From Emticicia sp037153985 (GTDB taxonomy: Bacteria; Bacteroidota; Bacteroidia; Cytophagales; Spirosomataceae), in contig NZ_JBBAYI010000001.1 of the NCBI RefSeq assembly GCF_037153985.1, forward strand, positions 806,001-870,000: a DNA stretch of 64,000 nucleotides. The letters run 5' to 3'. Numbering within the stretch: position 1 is the stretch's first letter; each line of letters starts with the position of its first letter. The translations under genes were made by a program, and so were the position numbers. Below the pieces are notes generated by a model, which was given only the letters and a program-made list of their open reading frames with translations, did no database searches and was not told the DNA's origin. Shown in pieces: positions 60,077 to 64,000 of this stretch.

Positions 60077-61150
60077 TTAAACCGACATCTCGCCACAAAT
60101 ATCTTTTTCAAGGCTGAACTTCACCCTTTCAGGCGAGGTGTCTTTACCGAACAAATACATCATCTTGGTAATAGCTGCTTCGGTAGTTATATCAGAGCCG
60201 CTTATTACCCCTATTTCCTGTAATTTGCGGCCTGTCTGATAAGTGCCTTGCAGCACCCGTCCGCCATCGCACTGCGAAACATTAAAAATTACTACCCCTT
60301 TTTCTATGGCCTGCTTTAATTCTTCCAGAAACCAATCTTCTGATGGGGCATTACCTGCGCCATAGGTTTCCAGTACAATCCCTTTCAGCCCATTTGTGTG
60401 AAATAAATTATGAATCATATTCTGATGAATCCCCGGAAATAGTTTCAATATCATTACATTTTCGTCGAGGTGCTCATGAAGCTGTAAGGGAAGGTCAGTT
60501 CTGTAAGGTCTGATAAACGGGAAATTATAGTCAATCGTAACGCCCACTTCTGCCAGATACGGATAGTTTTCAGACCTGAAAGCATTAAACTGGCTGCTTT
60601 CCTTCTTTTTAGCTCTGTTGCCTCTCAGTAAAAACGAATTAAAGTAAATAGCTACCTCAGGAATAACGGGCCTGCCGTTAATTTTTGCCGAAGCAATTTC
60701 AAGTGCTGTAATTAAATTCTCACGGGCATCCGTACGAGCTATTCCTATGGGCAACTGAGCACCCGTCAGAATTACGGGTTTACTTAAGTTTTCTAACAAA
60801 AAACTAAGGGCCGATGCCGTGTAAGCCATTGTATCAGTGCCATGTAAAATTACAAAGGCATCAAATTCTTCAAAGTTATCGTATACAATTCGGGCAATTT
60901 CTATCCAGTTGGCAGGTCGCATATTCGACGAATCAATAGGCTTATCTAAAGTCAGGATAGTCAGTTCAAATTCAAGCCGATGTAATTCAGGCACGTTTGT
61001 GAGTATCTCATCAAAATCGAAAGGTACCAAACTTTTACTTTTTGAATCATAAACCATACCGAGTGTTCCACCTGTATATATCATTAATACCGAAGTTGAG
61101 CGGCTATTTTTAAATGATGAAGTGTTAATTTTTGAAGTTTTATACGCCAT
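60077..61150 (-). CDS. ansA: Type I L-asparaginase
   Basis: 357 aa, no signal peptide, so the cytoplasmic low-affinity form. Converts asparagine to aspartate and ammonia. Catalytic Thr motif 1 is TGGTLGMVYD (about 27-36); motif 2 is FVILHGTDTMAYTASALSF with T-D (about 99-117), and the K in LTGAQLPIG region completes the set. C-terminal DGGRVLQGTYQTGRKLQEIGVISGSDITTEAAITKMM is typical. A -7 match TAATTTTG lies at 61167-61174 on the minus strand. Its stop is 16 bases from the convergent AraC stop. Confidence 0.93.
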   Translation of the reverse strand: MAYKTSKINTSSFKNSRSTSVLMIYTGGTLGMVYDSKSKSLVPFDFDEILTNVPELHRLEFELTILTLDKPIDSSNMRPANWIEIARIVYDNFEEFDAFVILHGTDTMAYTASALSFLLENLSKPVILTGAQLPIGIARTDARENLITALEIASAKINGRPVIPEVAIYFNSFLLRGNRAKKKESSQFNAFRSENYPYLAEVGVTIDYNFPFIRPYRTDLPLQLHEHLDENVMILKLFPGIHQNMIHNLFHTNGLKGIVLETYGAGNAPSEDWFLEELKQAIEKGVVIFNVSQCDGGRVLQGTYQTGRKLQEIGVISGSDITTEAAITKMMYLFGKDTSPERVKFSLEKDICGEMSV

Positions 61151-61265
61151 AAAAAAATTTTTTTCACAAAATTACGAGGTTTGATTTTAGCTTAAATATC
61201 ATTTTTTTTAAAATATTCTCTCCAAGTTAGCCAAAAGCATACATTGATTTCAAAGAAAAAACATT

Positions 61266-61289
61266 TTTTTGAGTAAAAATACTCAAAAA
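61266..61289. repeat. Perfect inverted repeat in the ansA / 128-aa gene intergenic region
   Basis: TTTTTGAGTA / TACTCAAAAA (61266-61275 with 61280-61289), 10 bp, four-A loop. Bases flanking the stem are T before and A after, so it is not a terminator; it could be an operator. The surrounding 277 bases have no gene. Confidence 0.4.
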
Positions 61290-61354
61290 CGCACCTATTT
61301 GGTTGATTTTTTTAAATATAAAATTATACTATTCCAAGATTTTTTTTAATTTTT

Positions 61355-61388
61355 TTGGAACATTATTGGATATTTAACGTTATATTTG
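61355..61388 (+). promoter_or_regulatory. Predicted promoter of the 128-aa gene
   Basis: TTG (61355-61357), 23-base spacer, TATATTTG (61381-61388), full -7 match. Start near 61395 leaves about 33 nt of leader. Confidence 0.45.
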
Positions 61389-61427
61389 AAAAGCAACAAA
61401 CCAGAAACTTAAATAAACAGAGCAGAT

Positions 61428-61814
61428 ATGAACGTGCAGCCGACAGTAAGAATTATTAACGATGATGTTACTATCATTGATTCTTTGGTAGACAATGGAG
61501 AAATGTTTAAGGCATTTGACACCAACAAAACCACTACTTATCTGGTAGGAGAAGATTTTCACTTGGTTTTTTATTTTGCTGATAGCACACTCAACAACAG
61601 GTTTATCATGTATATAGTGGAAGACTTTTCGGTGAATGAAGAGTGCATGGGCTTTCTGCTTAACCTCTTGGAGGAACAAATACAACAAAACCACCATACT
61701 TACATAATGAAGCAGGCCCGAAGTAAGGTTCTGGATATACTTTATATGACCGACACCTTCAGGGCTTTATTCGGTAAAAAGAATGTACGCGAAGAAGACG
61801 AATATTATCACTGA
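61428..61814 (+). CDS. Conserved-looking small cytoplasmic protein, unknown function
   Basis: 128 aa, no signal peptide or membrane helix. Mixed alpha/beta composition with a beta-rich first half (TVRIINDDVTIIDSLVDNGEMFKAFD, TTTYLVGEDFHLVFYFADST) and a helical second half (NEECMGFLLNLLEEQIQQNHH, RSKVLDILYMTDTFRALFGKK). I recognise no family. It has its own promoter-like element upstream. The convergent TPR gene ends 4 bases after its stop, so the two genes are tightly packed. Confidence 0.75.
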   Translation: MNVQPTVRIINDDVTIIDSLVDNGEMFKAFDTNKTTTYLVGEDFHLVFYFADSTLNNRFIMYIVEDFSVNEECMGFLLNLLEEQIQQNHHTYIMKQARSKVLDILYMTDTFRALFGKKNVREEDEYYH

Positions 61815-61817
61815 TAA

Positions 61818-62141
61818 TTATTCCATTTCATCCTGCAACATTCGGTAAGCTCTCTTTAGCTCATCATAAGCCTTAGTATTGTGCTTTTGGTGAGCTATTT
61901 CTATGCCCTTTTTGTACACTTCTTCTGCTCTGCTAAATTGCTCATTTTCAACCAGTAAAGCCGCTGCATGGTAATAGGTAGGCAGGTAATCGGGGTGTTC
62001 TACCAGTAATTGTTGCAGATACATCAGGGCTTTGTCAGGTTGATTATTCAGATACTCCATCGCTACGCCATAAATATTGAAAGGGTCGTTAGGTTCTTCC
62101 TCCAGATATTGCAGTAAAATTTTTAATCTTTCCTCTTGCAT
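61818..62141 (-). CDS. Small tetratricopeptide-repeat protein
   Basis: 107 aa from ATG 62141; the in-frame region up to 62315 runs through the etfB promoter and is rejected. Two to three TPR units are visible: FNIYGVAMEYLNNQPDKALMYLQQLLVEHPDYLPTYYHAAALLVENEQFSRAEEVYKKGIEIA, with the usual small/large residue pattern, and a final helix. Such proteins scaffold protein-protein contacts. Cytoplasmic. Divergent from etfB and overlapping its -33 element, so its expression may be affected by the same repressor site at 62168-62191. Confidence 0.85.
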   Translation of the reverse strand: MQEERLKILLQYLEEEPNDPFNIYGVAMEYLNNQPDKALMYLQQLLVEHPDYLPTYYHAAALLVENEQFSRAEEVYKKGIEIAHQKHNTKAYDELKRAYRMLQDEME

Positions 62142-62166
62142 ACTATTTTTCTTTAATTTAGCTTTG
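62136..62166 (+). promoter_or_regulatory. etfBA promoter
   Basis: TTG (62136-62138), 20-base spacer, TAGCTTTG (62159-62166), full match to the Bacteroidota consensus. Start near 62173, inside a perfect palindrome. Leader to etfB about 150 nt. Confidence 0.7.
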
Positions 62167-62167
62167 T

Positions 62168-62191
62168 AATTGTTATGCGTGCATAACAATT
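62168..62191. promoter_or_regulatory. Perfect palindromic operator (MarR-like) at the etfBA transcription start
   Basis: AATTGTTATGC-GT-GCATAACAATT, 11-bp perfect inverted repeat with a 2-base centre. It covers the predicted etfBA start and lies 27 bases before the TPR start codon. Its form, length and TTATGC..GCATAA core are like sites bound by MarR-family dimers. The cognate regulator is not in the window. Confidence 0.6.
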
Positions 62192-62248
62192 TTTCAGGAT
62201 TCAATGCCCGAAAAACATGCAATAATAATCTATCTTTAATAATAAATA

Positions 62249-62280
62249 AAATGCTTTTTAGCAAACCCCTAAAAGCATTT
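62249..62280. terminator. Terminator-like hairpin in the etfBA leader
   Basis: AAATGCTTTTTAG / CTAAAAGCATTT (62249-62261 with 62269-62280), 12 bp with one bulged T, 7-nt loop, then ATTC. About 42 bases upstream of etfB. No strong T run follows on either strand, so it may be a stability or regulatory hairpin. Confidence 0.4.
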
Positions 62281-62321
62281 ATTCTATAACATCTCCCTTT
62301 GGGGGTAAGGGGCAAATTACT

Positions 62322-63056
62322 ATGAAAATACTAGTCTGCATTTCTAGCGTACCTGATACAACTTCTAAAATTACCTTTACAGATGGTGATACGAAGTTGA
62401 ACAAAGCCGGGGTACAATACATCATCGGACCCTACGATGATTATGCTCTTGCAAGAGCCGTTGAACTAAAAGAAGCATCGGGCGGAAGCGTTACGGTACT
62501 AAACGTAGGTGAAGCCGACGCAGAACCTCAGATTCGTAAAGCGTTGGCAATTGGAGCCGACGATGCCATCAGGGTTGATACAGAACCAACTGATTCTTAT
62601 TTTGTAGCAGAACAGATAGCGGCCGTTGCCAAAGAAGGCAATTATGATTTAATTTTAATGGGACGTGAAACCAGCGATTATAACTCAGGTGTGGTGCATG
62701 GCATTGTAGGCGAAATTCTGGGTATTCCTTCGTTTTCGCCGGTTATGCAATTAGATATCAAAGATGGTGTTGCAGAAATCACCCGCGAAATTGAAGGTGG
62801 CAAAGAGAAGTTATCGGCTCCGCTCCCACTCGTACTTGGCTGCCAAGAACCTATTGCCGAATGGAAAATACCTAATATGAGAGGCATCATGACGGCGCGT
62901 ACCAAGCCACTGAAAGTAATTCCGGCCTCAGGTGAAGCCCTTACTTCAACAGAAAAATACAGTCTTCCACCAGCTAAAGGTGCTTGTAAGTTTATTCCTG
63001 CTGATGAAGCCGAAAAACTTATTGAATTACTTCGCACAGAGGCGAAAGTACTTTAA
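62322..63056 (+). CDS. etfB: Electron transfer flavoprotein, beta subunit
   Basis: 244 aa, cytoplasmic. The beta subunit binds AMP and pairs with EtfA, carrying electrons from acyl-CoA dehydrogenases to ETF-quinone oxidoreductase. ETF fold: MKILVCISSVPDTTSKITF, GPYDDYALARAVELKEASGGSVTVLNVG, ALAIGADDAIRVD, DLILMGRETSDYNSGVVHGIVGEILGIPSFSPV, and the arginine-rich REIEGGKEKLSAPLPLVLGCQEPI loop. Regulated by the palindrome at the promoter, by inference. It precedes etfA by 57 bases. Confidence 0.96.
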   Translation: MKILVCISSVPDTTSKITFTDGDTKLNKAGVQYIIGPYDDYALARAVELKEASGGSVTVLNVGEADAEPQIRKALAIGADDAIRVDTEPTDSYFVAEQIAAVAKEGNYDLILMGRETSDYNSGVVHGIVGEILGIPSFSPVMQLDIKDGVAEITREIEGGKEKLSAPLPLVLGCQEPIAEWKIPNMRGIMTARTKPLKVIPASGEALTSTEKYSLPPAKGACKFIPADEAEKLIELLRTEAKVL

Positions 63057-63113
63057 CACTAAAGTACCCGTTAGAGTTGTAGATTTAAAAATTCCAGTAA
63101 ACGACATTCAATC

Positions 63114-64000
63114 ATGGCTATATTAGTTTATACAGAAATTGCCGACGGAGCAATAAAAAAATCATCACTTGAGGCCATTTATTATGGCTCGAAAGTGGCC
63201 GAAAAACTAGGTACTTCCGTTACAGCCCTTGCCATTGGCAAAGCCGATGCGGCAAGCCTGGCAGTAGCCGGAAATTACGGTGCAAGCAAAGTTCTGCATG
63301 CAAACGATTCAAAACTCGAAACAGCCAATAGCATGGCTTATGCTAAAGTTTTAGTTGAAGCTGCCCAAACCACGGGTGCAAAAGTAATTATCACAGCTAA
63401 ATCATCGTTAGCTGATGCGGTTACTGCACGTGCTGCCGGAACACTCAAAGCGGCAGTTGTTGGCAATGTAACCGAACTACCCGACGTATCGAACGGTTTT
63501 AAAGTAACCAGAAGTATTTTTACCGGAAAGGCTTTTGCTGACGTAAATATCAATAGCGATATTAAGGTATTAGCCATCAAGAAAAACGTAGTGACTCCGG
63601 TTGAAACCACAAATACTGCCGAAGTTGAAACATTTACACCAGCTTTAAGCGATAACCTGTTTACCGCTAAAGTGACCGAAACAGTAAAAGCCAGCGGAAC
63701 AGTATCGCTACCTGAGGCTGACTTGGTGGTTTCTGGTGGGCGTGGAATGAAAGGGCCTGAGCATTGGCAACCATTGCTCGATTTAGCAGATGCTTTAGGT
63801 GCTGCTACGGCTTGTTCAAAACCTGTTTCAGATTTAGACTGGCGACCTCACCACGAACACGTTGGTCAGACAGGGGTTAAGGTTTCTCCAAATCTTTATA
63901 TTGCCTGCGGTATTTCTGGAGCTATCCAGCATCTGGCAGGTGTTAATTCATCAAAAGTAATTGTCGTTATTAATAAAGACCCTGAAGCACCTTTCTTTAA
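63114..64000 (+). CDS. etfA: Electron transfer flavoprotein, alpha subunit (partial at window end)
   Basis: Starts at ATG 63114 and runs open to the end of the window (295 codons seen; the family is about 320). Its N-terminal ETF domain (about 1-190) begins MAILVYTEIADGAIKKSSLEA; the FAD domain shows LVVSGGRGMKGPEHWQPLLDLADALGAATACSKPVSDLDW, the HVGQTG FAD loop, and IACGISGAIQHLAGV with the S/H residues near the flavin. It carries the FAD used by the EtfAB dimer in fatty-acid or amino-acid oxidation. Only the last 25 or so residues are missing. Confidence 0.95.
   Translation, partial: MAILVYTEIADGAIKKSSLEAIYYGSKVAEKLGTSVTALAIGKADAASLAVAGNYGASKVLHANDSKLETANSMAYAKVLVEAAQTTGAKVIITAKSSLADAVTARAAGTLKAAVVGNVTELPDVSNGFKVTRSIFTGKAFADVNINSDIKVLAIKKNVVTPVETTNTAEVETFTPALSDNLFTAKVTETVKASGTVSLPEADLVVSGGRGMKGPEHWQPLLDLADALGAATACSKPVSDLDWRPHHEHVGQTGVKVSPNLYIACGISGAIQHLAGVNSSKVIVVINKDPEAPFF

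Noticed and set aside
62142..62315. Extension of the TPR gene upstream to 62315
   Set aside because: It would translate the etfBA leader, palindrome and promoter; the natural start MQEERLKIL is at 62141.
1..64000. CRISPR array, insertion sequence, prophage or restriction system
   Set aside because: No regular repeat-spacer pattern, transposase, integrase, phage structural or restriction motif was found in the frames or intergenic regions.

Overview
The window comes from a Bacteroidota chromosome, most likely the order Cytophagales (Spirosomaceae/Emticicia-like; the genus is a guess). The evidence is SusC/SusD pairs, a type IX secretion C-terminal domain, a propeller/triple-tyrosine/LuxR regulator, DUF6660 beside a TonB receptor, a DUF819 transporter, many Ala-Gln signal-peptide ends, no Shine-Dalgarno sequences, and several promoters of the Bacteroidota type (TTG, 17-23 bp, TAnnTTTG).

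Layout. 1-16.9 kb is a glycan-use locus: the tail of a sialate O-acetylesterase-like gene, an aldo/keto reductase, GH44, a Dabb protein, GH9 and a bicupin on the plus strand; a minus-strand unit of SusC, SusD, LamG lipoprotein and GH144 (beta-1,2-glucanase family); and a divergent membrane regulator. 16.9-20.7 kb is a minus-strand operon hisG - 101-aa protein - hisD - exported amidohydrolase, behind a near-perfect promoter. 20.8-21.05 kb is a self-contained mini-gene for a 39-aa membrane protein. 21.1-23.0 kb is a CocE-type hydrolase. 23.3-28.1 kb is a metal operon (DUF6660, TonB receptor, Zn/Cd-type P-ATPase). 28.3-33.8 kb holds a large secreted protein of unknown function with an internal duplication, and a PQQ dehydrogenase with a cytochrome c insert. 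33.9-36.9 kb holds a sugar ketoisomerase-like cupin, a GT-C-like membrane protein and an Lrp/AsnC regulator.

At 36.95-37.2 kb there is a free-standing RNA gene: promoter, leader hairpin, a tRNA-like body with Asp-type anticodon GUC but a Leu-like D arm, a ~93-nt structured insert where the variable arm belongs, and an intrinsic terminator. I regard it as the most unusual element in the window.

37.4-44.6 kb is mixed housekeeping: DUF819 transporter, Wzi-like barrel, DUF5694, NagB-like deaminase, ACC-deaminase-like enzyme, RluD-type pseudouridine synthase, GNAT. 44.4-51.1 kb looks like a general-stress island: LEA-like protein, DUF892, SDR, FAD oxidoreductase, DUF2383-like helical bundle and PPOX-type GSP26, plus a possible small RNA carrying four ACACAACTT repeats. 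51.1-55.7 kb is a four-gene operon of exported proteins (DUF3500, beta-helix, serine hydrolase, ChbG-like deacetylase). 55.8-60.1 kb is a trehalose module (MFS transporter and GH37 trehalase, divergent AraC regulator) with a terminator in the operon leader. 60.1-64 kb holds type I asparaginase, two small conserved genes and etfBA. A strong promoter and a perfect MarR-like palindrome precede etfBA; etfA runs off the window end.

No rRNA, insertion sequence, prophage or CRISPR array was seen.
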